Shown here: one piece after another, positions 8,490 to 18,504 of the stretch | Layout of the letters: each line of letters opens with the position of its first letter | Position numbering within the stretch: the stretch's first letter is position 1 | Assembly: GCA_019359375.1 (NCBI GenBank) | Contig: JAHHHL010000007.1 | Location: 1-64,000, forward strand | Length of the DNA: 64,000 nt | DNA from: Lyngbya sp. HA4199-MV5 | GTDB taxonomy: Bacteria; Cyanobacteriota; Cyanobacteriia; Leptolyngbyales; Leptolyngbyaceae | Reading direction: 5' to 3' | Notes under the pieces: generated by a model | Databases searched by the model: none | The model's input: the letters and a program-made list of their open reading frames with translations, nothing else | What the model was told of the DNA's origin: nothing | Program-made: the position numbers and the translations under genes

Positions 8490-8893
8490 AGGGAGAAACC
8501 GAAGGATTTTGAGAAAGAAAGCACAAACCAAGGCGTGGAATAAATCCATCTTGCCTAGCCTACTACCTGAGCCAAGCGCTAGGCAATGCTTAGAAGTCAG
8601 TATGTATCAATGTATGGCACGGAATCTCATCGGCTTCTTCATAAATTTTACATATCTCTTTCTGAGAGTACATCAGAACATTCAACAGGACGGCGCGATC
8701 GAGTGCCATGCTGCGGCTCAGAAAGCATTACAATACGTGAAGTAGAGATGCCCTGACCTGTGCGATCACTGACATGTCCCACCACCTTTTGGAGTTGGGT
8801 ACGTTAGGTCTGAACCATGCTCGATCGCCTGTCTCTGCAAATCCTGATTTCTGACTCCCGTACTTCATTACTCCTTTTACTCCTTAAAAGTGC
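8490..8893. other. Intergenic region between the divergent RHH gene and lepA
   Basis: No convincing gene is seen in these 404 bases. It must hold the promoters of the RHH gene (minus) and lepA (plus). Open frames here have no recognisable content. Confidence 0.4.
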
Positions 8894-10702
8894 ATGACCG
8901 ACGCACCTGTCTCTCATATCCGTAACTTTTCCATCATTGCCCACATCGACCACGGCAAATCAACCCTGGCCGATCGCCTGCTGCAAGACACAGGCACCGT
9001 CCAGGCGCGGGAGATGAAAGAACAGTTTCTAGACAATATGGAACTGGAGCGGGAGCGCGGCATCACCATCAAGCTACAGGCTGCCCGCATGAACTACACT
9101 GCGCGGGATGGACAGCAGTACGTCTTAAACTTAATTGACACACCAGGGCACGTAGATTTCTCGTATGAAGTCTCGCGATCGCTGGCTGCTTGCGAAGGAG
9201 CTCTTCTTGTCGTGGATGCGTCTCAGGGCGTAGAAGCGCAAACCTTAGCCAACGTTTACCTTGCGCTGGAGCATAACCTGGAAATTATTCCAGTGCTCAA
9301 CAAGATCGATCTCCCTGGCGCTGAACCCGATCGAGTCAAACAAGAAATTGAAGAGATTATCGGGCTGGATTGCTCCAATGCGATCCAGGCATCGGCGAAA
9401 GAAGGGATTGGCATTGAGGACATTCTAGAAGCGATCGTTCAGCAAGTGCCGCCGCCTCAAGATACAGTACAGGAACCACTACGAGCGCTGATCTTCGATA
9501 GTTACTACGACCCCTATCGTGGTGTCATTGTCTATTTCCGAGTGATGGATGGAGCGCTAAAGAAGAGCGATCGCGTGCGCCTCATGATTTCTGGTAAGGA
9601 ATATCAGGTAGACGAGATTGGTGTGCTCTCACCCACTCAGGTGCCCGTGGAGCAACTCCATGCTGGCGAAGTGGGCTACCTGGCAGCCGCCATCAAAGCT
9701 GTAGAAGATGCTCGTGTGGGCGATACGATCACCCTCGCCACTGCACCTGCTAAAGAACCCCTTCCCGGTTATGTCGAAGCCAAGCCAATGGTGTTCTGCG
9801 GCATGTTTCCGATCGATGCCGACCAGTTTGAGAATTTGCGCGAGGCTCTAGAAAAACTCAAGCTCAGCGATGCCGCTCTGCATTACGAACCAGAAACCTC
9901 AAGCGCGATGGGATTTGGCTTTCGCTGTGGCTTCCTGGGCTTACTCCACATGGAAATCGTCCAGGAACGGCTAGAGCGCGAGTACAACCTGGATTTGATC
10001 ACGACATCGCCTTCGGTGGTGTATCGCGTGACCACCATCAAGGGGGAGGTGTTAGAAATTGACAACCCCAGCCGCCTGCCCGATCCGCAGCACCGCGAAA
10101 AAATCGAAGAGCCGTATGTGCAGGTAGATATGATCACCCCCGAAGCTTACGTGGGCACCTTGATGGAGCTAAGCCAGGGGCGACGCGGCATCTTCAAAGA
10201 CATGAAGTACCTCACACCGGGACGCACCACGCTGATTTACGAGCTACCGCTGGCAGAAGTAGCTACCGACTTTTTTGATCAGATGAAGTCTCGATCGCGC
10301 GGGTACGCCAGCATGGAATACCAGATCATCGACTATCGGGAGAATCCCCTGGTCAAGCTAGATATCATGATCAACGGCGATCCGGTCGATCCGCTAGCCA
10401 CGATCGTTCATCGTGACAAAGCATACGGGGTCGGTCGTGCGCTCACCGAAAAGCTGAAAGAACTCATTCCTCGGCACCAGTTCAAAATCCCGATTCAAGC
10501 CGCGATCGGCAGTAAGATTGTTGCCAGCGAACATATTCCAGCGCTTCGCAAAGATGTGCTTGCCAAGTGCTACGGCGGCGATATTTCCCGTAAGAAGAAA
10601 TTGCTCCAAAAACAGGCGAAAGGTAAGAAGCGAATGAAGTCGATTGGAACGGTTGATGTACCCCAGGAAGCCTTTATGGCAGTTCTTCGCCTGGAGCAGT
10701 AA
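8894..10702 (+). CDS. lepA: Elongation factor 4 (LepA), back-translocating GTPase
   Basis: LepA is a ribosome-associated GTPase that acts on stalled or mis-translocated ribosomes. The 602-residue length is normal. The GTPase domain shows [10 protein letters not shown] (P-loop), RERGITI (switch I), DTPGHVDF (G3) and NKIDLPGA (G4). The EF4-specific C-terminal region follows, with [15 protein letters not shown] and the basic end [22 protein letters not shown] 8894 starts [20 protein letters not shown], typical for the family. The gene appears to stand alone. Confidence 0.98.
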   Translation: MTDAPVSHIRNFSIIAHIDHGKSTLADRLLQDTGTVQAREMKEQFLDNMELERERGITIKLQAARMNYTARDGQQYVLNLIDTPGHVDFSYEVSRSLAACEGALLVVDASQGVEAQTLANVYLALEHNLEIIPVLNKIDLPGAEPDRVKQEIEEIIGLDCSNAIQASAKEGIGIEDILEAIVQQVPPPQDTVQEPLRALIFDSYYDPYRGVIVYFRVMDGALKKSDRVRLMISGKEYQVDEIGVLSPTQVPVEQLHAGEVGYLAAAIKAVEDARVGDTITLATAPAKEPLPGYVEAKPMVFCGMFPIDADQFENLREALEKLKLSDAALHYEPETSSAMGFGFRCGFLGLLHMEIVQERLEREYNLDLITTSPSVVYRVTTIKGEVLEIDNPSRLPDPQHREKIEEPYVQVDMITPEAYVGTLMELSQGRRGIFKDMKYLTPGRTTLIYELPLAEVATDFFDQMKSRSRGYASMEYQIIDYRENPLVKLDIMINGDPVDPLATIVHRDKAYGVGRALTEKLKELIPRHQFKIPIQAAIGSKIVASEHIPALRKDVLAKCYGGDISRKKKLLQKQAKGKKRMKSIGTVDVPQEAFMAVLRLEQ

Positions 10703-10836
10703 CGCAAACATGGGGTGGTCTTGCTTTGAAGATTTCATGAATTCTTACCAGTGATGACTGTATTTATGCGGGTTTGCCCGTTAATCTTGGGAGAAAGAAT
10801 TAACTTGCAGACATCCTACCCCTCTATTAAGCACTT

Positions 10837-11829
10837 ATGAGAATTCTGGTAACGGGCGGCTCAGGCTTCATCGGCTCTCACTTAATCGATCGTCTCATGT
10901 TGGCGGGTCACGAAGTGATCTGCCTAGACAACTTCTACACCGGGCATAAGCGGAATCTGCTGAAGTGGTTTGACCATCCCTATTTTGAGCTGATTCGTCA
11001 TGATGTGACAGAACCCATCCGGCTAGAAGTCGATCAGATTTATCATCTTGCCTGCCCAGCCTCACCCGTCCATTACCAGTACAACCCCGTTAAAACGATT
11101 AAAACCAACGTCATCGGCACATTGAATATGTTGGGACTGGCGAAGCGGGTGAAAGCTCGCTTTTTGCTTGCGTCTACATCTGAAGTCTACGGCGATCCAG
11201 AGATTCATCCCCAAACAGAAGACTACCGGGGGAATGTCAATACGATCGGCATTCGTAGTTGCTATGACGAAGGCAAACGGGTTGCTGAAACCCTTGCCTT
11301 TGATTACTACCGCCAAAACGATGTAGATATCCGCGTAGCAAGAATCTTCAATACCTACGGTCCCAGAATGCTGGAGAATGACGGTCGCGTTGTCAGCAAT
11401 TTTGTTGTGCAAGCGCTAAAAGGGGTTCCTCTCACCATCTACGGCGACGGTTCACAAACTCGCAGCTTTTGCTATGTGTCTGACCTGGTTGAAGGGTTGA
11501 TGCGCCTGATGAACGGTGATCATCAGGGACCTGTCAACATCGGTAATCCCGATGAATACACCATCCTACAGCTTGCCCAGGCGATTCAGCAAAAGATTAA
11601 TCCAGACTCTGCTATTCGTTTTGAGCCGTTGCCCCAAGACGACCCGCGTCGCCGCAAACCTGATATTACCAGAGCCAAAGAGTGGCTTGGCTGGCAACCT
11701 ACCGTGCCGCTACAGCAAGGTCTTGACTATACGATCGCCGACTTTCGTGCACGCATGAGCGATCCGGAGGCGGTTTCTAATGGTGATACCAGCGATACTG
11801 CTTCACGCGATCACGTCACCCCACTTTAG
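10837..11829 (+). CDS. UDP-glucuronate decarboxylase (UDP-xylose synthase)
   Basis: The enzyme belongs to the NAD-dependent extended SDR family and converts UDP-glucuronate to UDP-xylose for glycan synthesis in the cytoplasm. The N-terminal [10 protein letters not shown] binds [11 protein letters not shown] carries the catalytic Thr/Ser region, and YDEGKR is the YxxxK motif. The family-typical [10 protein letters not shown] and [10 protein letters not shown] are present. The downstream gene in the same direction makes its substrate. The last 20 residues are low-complexity and variable. Confidence 0.93.
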   Translation: MRILVTGGSGFIGSHLIDRLMLAGHEVICLDNFYTGHKRNLLKWFDHPYFELIRHDVTEPIRLEVDQIYHLACPASPVHYQYNPVKTIKTNVIGTLNMLGLAKRVKARFLLASTSEVYGDPEIHPQTEDYRGNVNTIGIRSCYDEGKRVAETLAFDYYRQNDVDIRVARIFNTYGPRMLENDGRVVSNFVVQALKGVPLTIYGDGSQTRSFCYVSDLVEGLMRLMNGDHQGPVNIGNPDEYTILQLAQAIQQKINPDSAIRFEPLPQDDPRRRKPDITRAKEWLGWQPTVPLQQGLDYTIADFRARMSDPEAVSNGDTSDTASRDHVTPL

Positions 11830-11955
11830 AGTGCGCCTGACTGCACTGTACATCGTCGGAACCAGAAACGATCAAGACGTTGGTGCCGTCACAGTTAACC
11901 ATCGTTGTTCCTATTGATTTTTTGACTACCGCTAGTACTTCTTGAGGATTTTTCC

Positions 11956-13371
11956 ATGCGCGTTTGTGTCATTGGTACCGGATACGTTGGCTTAGTCACT
12001 GGAGCCTGCCTCGCCCATGTTGGTCATCACGTCATTTGCGTAGATAACAACGAAGAGAAAGTCAAGCTGATGCAGACTGGGCAGTCACCCATTTTTGAAC
12101 CCGGTCTGTCAGACATTATCAAAGCGGCGATTCAAACAGAGAAAATTGAATTCACAACCGATTTGGCAGCCGGAGTCGCACATGGGCAAATTTTGTTTAT
12201 CGCCGTGGGCACGCCTGCACTGCCCAATGGAGAAAGCGACACGCGGTACGTTGAGGCAGTAGCGCGGGGTATTGGCGCTCACCTCAGTAGTGATCACAAG
12301 GTCATTGTCAATAAATCGACCGTACCGATCGGGTCAGGCGACTGGGTAAGGATGCTCATCATGGAGGGGTTTGCGGAACAGCGAGCAACTCTGAATGCGG
12401 CTGTACTGGCGGGCACTGGAGCGACGGAAGATTTAATGACGCGAAAATCTTCGCTACCAGAACCTGAGTTTGATGTTGTTAGCAACCCTGAGTTTTTGCG
12501 AGAAGGGTGCGCGGTTGAAGATACCTTTAACCCCGATCGCATTGTCTTAGGCAGCAACAGTGAGAAAGCGATCGCGCTGATGCAAGAGCTCTATGAACCG
12601 ATCGTCAACCGTCAGTACGCAGCGGACAAGTCGCTTCCGGCTGTACCTGTTGTGGTGACAGACCTCAGCTCAGCCGAGATGATCAAGTATGCAGCGAATG
12701 CCTTTCTGGCAACCAAGATTAGCTTTATTAACGAAGTGGCTAATATCTGCGATCGTGTAGGTGCTGATGTCGTTGAAGTGGCGAAAGGCATTGGCTTAGA
12801 CTCTCGCGTGGGCAACAAGTTTCTCCAGGCAGGCATCGGCTGGGGCGGCTCGTGTTTTCCCAAAGATGTCTCTGCCCTGATCCATACAGCCGATGACTAC
12901 GGTTACGAGGCACAACTGCTCAAAGCCGCTGTCACCGTCAACCAGCATCAACGCATCATTGCGATCGAAAAACTCCAGCAAGTGCTCAAAATCCTCAAAG
13001 GCAAAACGGTTGGTCTGCTGGGGCTAACCTTCAAGCCGGATACTGATGATCTGCGCGATGCACCCGCCCTCAACATCATTGAGCAACTAGCGCGTCTGGG
13101 CACTAAGGTCAAGGCATACGACCCCATCGTTTCCCAAACCGGGATGCGGCATGGTCTTTCAGATGTCATCGTAGAGACCGATCCAGAACGACTAGCCGAT
13201 GGCTGTGATGCGCTGGTGCTGGTGACAGATTGGAAGCAGTTTCGCCAGCTTGACTACGCCAAAATGGCAACGCTCATGCACAGCCCTGTCATGATTGACG
13301 GTCGCAACTTCCTCGATCGTAAGCAGCTAGAGCAGGCTGGGTTCCGCTACGTGGGTGTAGGGAGAGGGTAA
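11956..13371 (+). CDS. UDP-glucose 6-dehydrogenase
   Basis: It oxidises UDP-glucose to UDP-glucuronate with two NAD. The Rossmann motif GTGYVGLVTGACLAH is at the N-terminus; the catalytic Cys lies in GWGGSCFPKD and the conserved NPEFLREG is present. Length (471) is slightly long because of a short insertion after SGDWVRMLI (residues about 135-160), otherwise standard. Together with the preceding decarboxylase it provides a UDP-glucose to UDP-xylose route. The 126-bp gap may carry its own promoter. Confidence 0.95.
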   Translation: MRVCVIGTGYVGLVTGACLAHVGHHVICVDNNEEKVKLMQTGQSPIFEPGLSDIIKAAIQTEKIEFTTDLAAGVAHGQILFIAVGTPALPNGESDTRYVEAVARGIGAHLSSDHKVIVNKSTVPIGSGDWVRMLIMEGFAEQRATLNAAVLAGTGATEDLMTRKSSLPEPEFDVVSNPEFLREGCAVEDTFNPDRIVLGSNSEKAIALMQELYEPIVNRQYAADKSLPAVPVVVTDLSSAEMIKYAANAFLATKISFINEVANICDRVGADVVEVAKGIGLDSRVGNKFLQAGIGWGGSCFPKDVSALIHTADDYGYEAQLLKAAVTVNQHQRIIAIEKLQQVLKILKGKTVGLLGLTFKPDTDDLRDAPALNIIEQLARLGTKVKAYDPIVSQTGMRHGLSDVIVETDPERLADGCDALVLVTDWKQFRQLDYAKMATLMHSPVMIDGRNFLDRKQLEQAGFRYVGVGRG

Positions 13372-13399
13372 TAAACGCTTTAAGTCCTTTTTCTCTCTG

Positions 13400-13425
13400 T
13401 AGGGACGTTACATGTAACGTCCCTA
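13400..13425. repeat. Palindromic interspersed repeat, copy 1
   Basis: A perfect 26-bp palindrome built on GACGTTACATGTAACGTC, flanked by TAGG and CCTA. It lies between the convergent UDP-glucose dehydrogenase and exbD genes. Three further copies or variants occur at 22531, 61896 and 62738. It could act as a hairpin at both 3' ends. Confidence 0.85.
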
Positions 13426-13830
13426 CGGAGTTGGTCGCTGGGCGGCGATCGCCAGTTTTACCCCCGGAATCAGGCGCAACCGATCCATGACGGCAATCAC
13501 CTGACCGTGACTCACCCGTTCATCGGCGTTAATCACCACCAGAGCGCCAGATCTATTACCCATGAGGGTGCGAATTCTGGTTTGCAAATCGCCTAGCTGA
13601 GCAGGCTGGCGGTTGAGTGAAAGCTGTCCGCGCTGATTGAGTGTCACCACAATCTGGCTCTGAGATTGCGTTTGGGCAGTTACAGCTTTTGGCAGGTTTA
13701 CAGGCAAGCCAGTCGATCGCGTGAGATAGAGCGTAGACAAGATAAAGAATGTTAGCAGTGCAAAGATGACATCGATCATCGGCACAATGTTAATCTGGGA
13801 CGGGTTATCCGGTTCTTCAGGGAGCCGCAT
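13423..13830 (-). CDS. exbD: ExbD/TolR-family biopolymer transport protein
   Basis: ExbD works with ExbB as a proton-driven motor that energises TonB-type outer-membrane transport. The start is set at ATG 13830 (MRLPEEPDNP), which overlaps the end of exbB by 14 bases. One membrane helix follows with the functional Asp (NIVPMIDVIFALLTFFILST), then a periplasmic domain ending in KLAIAAQR. Length is 135 residues, normal for the family. It is translationally coupled to exbB. No tonB is visible in the window. Confidence 0.9.
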   Translation of the reverse strand: MRLPEEPDNPSQINIVPMIDVIFALLTFFILSTLYLTRSTGLPVNLPKAVTAQTQSQSQIVVTLNQRGQLSLNRQPAQLGDLQTRIRTLMGNRSGALVVINADERVSHGQVIAVMDRLRLIPGVKLAIAAQRPTP

Positions 13831-14473
13831 AGGGAATTTCTCCTCGTTCATAGCGGCGGCGATAGAGTAGCTCCATCCGACCACCATATTCTTGAATCAA
13901 GGCAATCTGCCGTAGATACAGCCCTCGAAAGGTGTTGGCGAAGGTCAGCGTGGCGATCGCCACTGCCAGCCCCGACGCGGTTGAAATCAATGCTTCACTG
14001 ATACCAGCACTTACAGGCACCGCATTGCTGGCGCTCACCTCCCCAATTCTAAGAGACGCAAAGGAGCGGATCAGTCCCAAAATGGTGCCCAGTAGCCCTA
14101 GCAAAGGCGACAGGCTGATGATGGTCTCAAAGACAGTATTAAACCGTTTAATCAACGGCAACTCCGCCTGAGCCGCTGTTTCTAGAGCAAGACGAAACTC
14201 TTCGGGGTTAGGGCGATCGAGTCCCAGTGCTGCCCAAAAAACGCGCGCGATCGGCAAATCCAGATTCTGCTCTAGCTGTAGCAGAACCTCTCTGGGGCTG
14301 CGTTGATACAGGTCTAAAATCGCGCGCACAAATTTATCTTGCCGCTGGGTGATGCGTAACCAAAAGCGCAGCCGTTCAAGAATCAAAGCCACTGCCAGAA
14401 TGGAAAAGCCCAGCAGCGGAAACATAACAATGCCGCCTGCTTCAAAGACCTTAGAAATTTGCTGAAATATCAT
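13817..14473 (-). CDS. exbB: ExbB/MotA-TolQ-family proton channel protein
   Basis: ExbB forms the inner-membrane channel of the ExbB-ExbD complex. The best start is ATG 14473 (MIFQQISKVFEAGGIVMFPLLG), 218 residues; the longer frame upstream translates repeat sequence. Three membrane helices are visible (FPLLGFSILAVALIL; ISLSPLLGLLGTILGL; STASGLAVAIATLTFANTF) with the family motif SPLLGLLGTILGLI. It is first in a two-gene operon with exbD. Confidence 0.9.
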   Translation of the reverse strand: MIFQQISKVFEAGGIVMFPLLGFSILAVALILERLRFWLRITQRQDKFVRAILDLYQRSPREVLLQLEQNLDLPIARVFWAALGLDRPNPEEFRLALETAAQAELPLIKRFNTVFETIISLSPLLGLLGTILGLIRSFASLRIGEVSASNAVPVSAGISEALISTASGLAVAIATLTFANTFRGLYLRQIALIQEYGGRMELLYRRRYERGEIPYAAP

Positions 14474-14584
14474 GCTGCACGTTGACGGATGACCGAAAAA
14501 TACGATCACAGAGAGGCGATCGCAAACCTCCCACAGCTTATCAGGTGACGTTGAATCGGCAACACAATTTGAGGGATTGGTGGA

Positions 14585-14700
14585 AGTAGAAGGCAGAGGG
14601 CAGAAGGCAGAGGGCAGAAGGTAAAGTCTGACTGCTGATTGCTGAAAGCTGACGTTACTCAAAACTTTTAGCCTTTAGCCTTTCATCCCTCATCCCTTCT
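14585..14700. repeat. GGCAGAGGGCAGAAGG-type low-complexity repeat upstream of exbB
   Basis: Units of GAAGGCAGAGGGCAGAAGGC are followed by GACTGCTGATTGCTGAAAGC and CTTTTAGCCTTTAGCC with CCCTCATCCC. The tract reaches the stop of the gene at 14690. The same vocabulary recurs in other intergenic regions and inside nadB and panC. Confidence 0.75.
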
Positions 14701-16024
14701 GCCCGATCGTTGCCACCAAATGCTCCACATCCCCCACCACAAGAATTGGCGTTTGCAACTGGTCGCTCAGTGCCGCTACGGTCATATCGTCGAGAAACCG
14801 AGTGTCATTATGCTTCAGCATCAGAGACGGTAGCAGAATGGCATCACCCAGTTCTCGCTCCTTTAAGGCATGAAGAATATCCTGTCCTGTGAGCAGACCC
14901 GTCACCGTCATGGACTGTCCCCAGTATTGACTGGCAAGGGCAACCATGCTCACCTCCAACCCCTCCACAGCATTCAAACGCTTGAGAATGGGCTGAAACG
15001 CCTGCTCAACCGCATTACCAACAACCCATGTAAAGTGTCGAGGGATCGCTAACTGCTGAGGCAGCGATCGCGCCGCCATTTGAAACTGTTTGAGAAACTG
15101 GCGAATGGAGCCAACCCCGTTACCAAGCTGGGGATAGTCTTCGTAGTGAGATTCAGGCGGCAGGTCTTGATGCGCCAGGAGAAACCATTCATCCGCCAGC
15201 CACGCAAAGGTAGAACCAGACTGCTGGCGGAATTTGGCTTGTAGCGCCTGTACCTGCCCAATCACTTCTTGCGCCTTTTCACGGCTCACGGGAATCAGCT
15301 CATCCTCGCCAGGACGAAAGCGCGTCAAGCCCACAGGCACTACAGCAACGGAAGCCACCGCAGGCACTTCATCCCGGTGAAATTGAAACAGATCGAGCAG
15401 AGTACGGGTGAGATGGTCGCCATCGTTGATTCCAGGGCACAAGACAACCTGAGCATGAATCTGTAGCCGTCGCTCTTGGAACCAGCGCAATTGATCCAGC
15501 AGTTGCCCAGCCCGTGCATTCTTAAGCAATCGACTGCGAACGTCTGGCTCTGTGGCATGCACCGACACAAACAGAGGCGAAAGCCGCATTTGCTCAATGC
15601 GATCCCACTCGCGCTGCGTGAGGTTTGTGAGAGTCAAATAACTGCCGTAGAGAAAGCTGAGACGATAATCGTCGTCTTTCAAATAAAGGGTTTGCCGCAT
15701 TCCTGGTGGCTGCTGGTCGATAAAGCAGAAGGGACAGCGGTTGTTGCACTGAATCAGCCCATCGAACAAAGCGCTCTCAAATTCCAGCCCTAAATCATCG
15801 TCGTAGTCTTTCTCGATTTCGACGTGGTGTGCCTTACCAGCAGCATCTAGCACTTCCAGCGCCAACACTTCATCCGCGCAAAGAAACTGATAGTCAATCA
15901 AATCACGCGGACGCTGACCATTAATAGATACCAGTCGATCGCCCGCTTCAAAGCCAACTTCTGCCGCGATCGAATCGGGTATAACAGCCGTGATCAAAGC
16001 TGGACGAGTAGCAGCGTCACTCAT
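14690..16024 (-). CDS. TIGR03279/DUF512 family Fe-S protein with PDZ domain
   Basis: A family conserved in cyanobacteria and many clostridia, of unknown function. The N-terminus forms a PDZ-like domain (VIPDSIAAEVGFEAGDRLVSINGQ). CNNRCPFCFIDQQP follows, a CX3CX2C cluster-binding pattern like that of radical SAM enzymes. The DUF512 region occupies the C-terminal half, with VVPVGLTRFR and a glycine-rich ILLPSLMLKHND. Length 444 is normal. It is separated from uppP by about 180 bases carrying two hairpins. Confidence 0.88.
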   Translation of the reverse strand: MSDAATRPALITAVIPDSIAAEVGFEAGDRLVSINGQRPRDLIDYQFLCADEVLALEVLDAAGKAHHVEIEKDYDDDLGLEFESALFDGLIQCNNRCPFCFIDQQPPGMRQTLYLKDDDYRLSFLYGSYLTLTNLTQREWDRIEQMRLSPLFVSVHATEPDVRSRLLKNARAGQLLDQLRWFQERRLQIHAQVVLCPGINDGDHLTRTLLDLFQFHRDEVPAVASVAVVPVGLTRFRPGEDELIPVSREKAQEVIGQVQALQAKFRQQSGSTFAWLADEWFLLAHQDLPPESHYEDYPQLGNGVGSIRQFLKQFQMAARSLPQQLAIPRHFTWVVGNAVEQAFQPILKRLNAVEGLEVSMVALASQYWGQSMTVTGLLTGQDILHALKERELGDAILLPSLMLKHNDTRFLDDMTVAALSDQLQTPILVVGDVEHLVATIGQKG

Positions 16025-16164
16025 GCAAGAAAGGACAGTGGAGTAAAGTCAAGGCTTGAACGGAATGCTCGTGCCCTGTTCTTCCAATCTACACCTTTCG
16101 CTTCGGCTGGTGTGCGCTCACTGTTTTACAGCAATTTTCGTTTGCATAAACCACGCCCAAGAGT

Positions 16165-16202
16165 GTGAGCGTCTCGCTCACGGACGCGAGCAAGATGCTC
16201 GC
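16165..16202. terminator. Two adjacent stem-loops between uppP and the TIGR03279 gene
   Basis: GTGAGCG-TCT-CGCTCAC (16165-16181) and GCGAGCA-AGA-TGCTCGC (16186-16202) are perfect hairpins directly after the uppP stop on the minus strand. There is no long T-run, so they may stabilise or punctuate the transcript and need not be strong terminators. Confidence 0.5.
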
Positions 16203-16203
16203 A

Positions 16204-17151
16204 CTAACTGTTGTGAAATGCGCCACCAGCAAGCGCTGCTAACAATGCCACACCAAACGCAAGACGGTACCAAACAAAGACCCAGGTGCTTTGACGTTGC
16301 AGAAAGCGCAGTAACCAGGCGATCGAAAGATACGAAAAAATAAAGGATGAGAGGATGCCAACGAGCAACGGCATCAGCATTTGGCTGTCGCTCAGCGAAT
16401 CTTTCGCCTGCACTAGCGTTGCGATCGTCAGTGTTGGAATACCCAGCAAAAAGGAGAACCTGGCGGCTGTTTGTCGCTCTAGACCCAAGAATAGCGCTGT
16501 CGTTAAGGTAGAGCCAGACCGAGAGGCTCCAGGCAAAAGCGCGATCGTTTGACCGATCCCCACCAAGATGCCGTCTTTGGTCTGAAGATCATTGAAGTCA
16601 CGCTTACGACTGCCAATTTTTTCAGCTAATCCCAGCAGCAGAGACATGACGATCGACATCACGGCGATCACCAGTACCCCATCTGGCAGCAAATTTAGTT
16701 TTTTCAGGATAAAGCCAACAGCAAGCGCAGGAATGGTACCAATCGCAATTCCTACCAGAATCTTCCACTCTTCCCGCTGCCAGTCGTGCTGTCGAAACGC
16801 CGCCCAGGCACCTGTCAGGATCTGACGGATATCAGCCCAGAAGTACCAGACAACGGCAATCACACTCCCAAACTGGATGGCATCCACAAACGCTTTTTGC
16901 CCCGTTGCTTCCCAGCCAAACAGTCTTGTAAAGATGAGTAAATGAGCCGTGCTGCTAATCGGCAGAAACTCTGTAATACCCTGCACAATACCGAGTGCGA
17001 ACGATTCAAACACGGCTTCAATCACGTTCACCTCAGACGCAGCGGTGCCTGTTTGAGTTGCAGCGGCTACAACGCTATGCTGCATACCTCCTAAGCCGTA
17101 CCAACTCACGCTGAGCGACGAAAGATCGAGATTTAAAACTGACCAAACCAT
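16204..17151 (-). CDS. uppP: Undecaprenyl-diphosphatase (UppP/BacA)
   Basis: UppP is an integral membrane phosphatase that recycles undecaprenyl diphosphate for peptidoglycan and other cell-surface polymers. The signature GIVQGITEFLPISSTAHL and the second motif LLPGASRSGST are intact, with about eight membrane helices. Length is 315 from the first ATG; MQHSVV at residue 24 (17082) is an alternative start, since the family usually begins shortly before the IEAVFESFALGIVQG part. It appears monocistronic. Confidence 0.95.
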   Translation of the reverse strand: MVWSVLNLDLSSLSVSWYGLGGMQHSVVAAATQTGTAASEVNVIEAVFESFALGIVQGITEFLPISSTAHLLIFTRLFGWEATGQKAFVDAIQFGSVIAVVWYFWADIRQILTGAWAAFRQHDWQREEWKILVGIAIGTIPALAVGFILKKLNLLPDGVLVIAVMSIVMSLLLGLAEKIGSRKRDFNDLQTKDGILVGIGQTIALLPGASRSGSTLTTALFLGLERQTAARFSFLLGIPTLTIATLVQAKDSLSDSQMLMPLLVGILSSFIFSYLSIAWLLRFLQRQSTWVFVWYRLAFGVALLAALAGGAFHNS

Positions 17152-17629
17152 CTACTCTTCCCTACAACGATCGCGTCACAGCATCCAAAACCTCGACTGT
17201 GGCACGCTTGTTACTCCAAATCACACGTACTCCAAGTTACACGTTGCCACAAGGACAAAATGACAGGTGAATGAACTCCGTTAGCACCCCTTTGCTGGAT
17301 GCTACGCTTGCTGGGTGCTACCTGCATCAGTAAAGCCCTGCCCTTGAGATGCGAGCAACAGCTTGGAACAGTATCCGCTATTGCAGAAGCTTAATCCGAC
17401 AAAAGACCGTTCGATCTTTCAGAAGTCAATCTTACATAAAGACGGTGTGAGCGATCGCCCGACTGGGGTACCCACCGAGAGCTTAGCCAAAGCGTGCGGA
17501 GTTGCAAACAGTTCCAGCAGAACTTTAGCGAAAATTTAAGGTAGGATCCCTGTATACCCCCCCTGGGGATGTAGGCGAACGTGTGCTATGTTAAGTAAAG
17601 TAAACTAAATAAGCAATATAAACAATACT
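17152..17629. other. Intergenic region between divergent uppP and DUF3120 genes
   Basis: No gene or RNA was recognised in these 478 bases. The right part contains an A/T-rich stretch (about 17590-17625) that could carry the promoter of the DUF3120 gene, preceded by a C-run (TACCCCCCCTGGGG). Confidence 0.4.
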
Positions 17630-18385
17630 TTGGTTTCCTACACCCCTCGTACCGACGCTGGCTGTTTGCCCCCTTCAGTCATTCATGCAAGCAATGCTTA
17701 TTCTGAGCTGGCTGAAGCGGCTCTAGCCACTGAAACTGCCCCATCCGAAAGGCAGAAGCGCTGGCTCATGTTTTTAGCCGCGATCGTTCTAGTCTCGGTG
17801 CCTGTGTTTGTGCAGGCTCCACTGGTGCGGCTTTTTCCGGTTGGCAGCTTGATTCTGACGGCGGCTTGGTTGGTGCTGGGGCTAAGCCTGATGGCGCGTC
17901 CTGCTGGTCACTATTGGGGGGATTTGCTCATAGGCTTCACCTGGACGTGGCTTGCAGGCTCGGTGTATTGGGGTTGGTTACGGTGGGAGCCATTGCTGCA
18001 TCTTCCGGTTGAGGCGATCGGTCTGCCGTTTGCGCTTTGGGGTGTTTCTCGCAATACAGGTAAGACCGGTAACTTCTTTTACTTCGGGTCGCTATTTGGC
18101 ACCGTTGTAACGGATGTTTACTTCTACCTGGTTGACTTGATCCCGCATTGGCGGCAGTTGATGCGGGTAGAAGCGGAGGCGGTACAGCCAATCTTTCAAA
18201 GTGCGCTCGCTCAAATTCAAACACCGTGGGGCATAGGCTGGGCGATCGCGCTGGCATCGCTCTTGCTAGCAGTCAGTTTTGCACCCCTCTTTTCAAAACA
18301 ACTTCACTGGTGGGCATTTAGTGGCGCGGTGTTGAGTACAATCTTGGTAGATAGTTTGTTTTGGTTGGCGGCGATCGCTGCCTGA
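17630..18385 (+). CDS. DUF3120-family cyanobacterial membrane protein
   Basis: A conserved cyanobacterial membrane protein of unknown role. Five to six hydrophobic segments are visible (for example FLAAIVLVSVPVFVQAP, LILTAAWLVLGLSL, ALASLLLAVSFAPLF), and the WGWLRWEPLLHLPVEAIGLP and FYFGSLFGTVVTDVYFY parts look like family signatures. The start is uncertain: the longest frame opens at TTG 17630 and the only early ATG is at 17768 (MFLAAIV), which would cut the N-terminus short. Confidence 0.75.
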   Translation: MVSYTPRTDAGCLPPSVIHASNAYSELAEAALATETAPSERQKRWLMFLAAIVLVSVPVFVQAPLVRLFPVGSLILTAAWLVLGLSLMARPAGHYWGDLLIGFTWTWLAGSVYWGWLRWEPLLHLPVEAIGLPFALWGVSRNTGKTGNFFYFGSLFGTVVTDVYFYLVDLIPHWRQLMRVEAEAVQPIFQSALAQIQTPWGIGWAIALASLLLAVSFAPLFSKQLHWWAFSGAVLSTILVDSLFWLAAIAA

Positions 18386-18504
18386 ATAAAGCACTATAAA
18401 TTGTTTGCTGCGTCGCATTCTCTCAACCAGACTTCTTAGAAAAGCTTGGCTCAAAATTTTTTTGAACGAATTTTCATGGGAAGACTACACTGGCATAGTG
18501 AGAT

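Noticed and set aside
14474-14662. N-terminal extension of exbB
   Set aside because: It translates the low-complexity repeat and lacks a leader; ATG 14473 fits the family.
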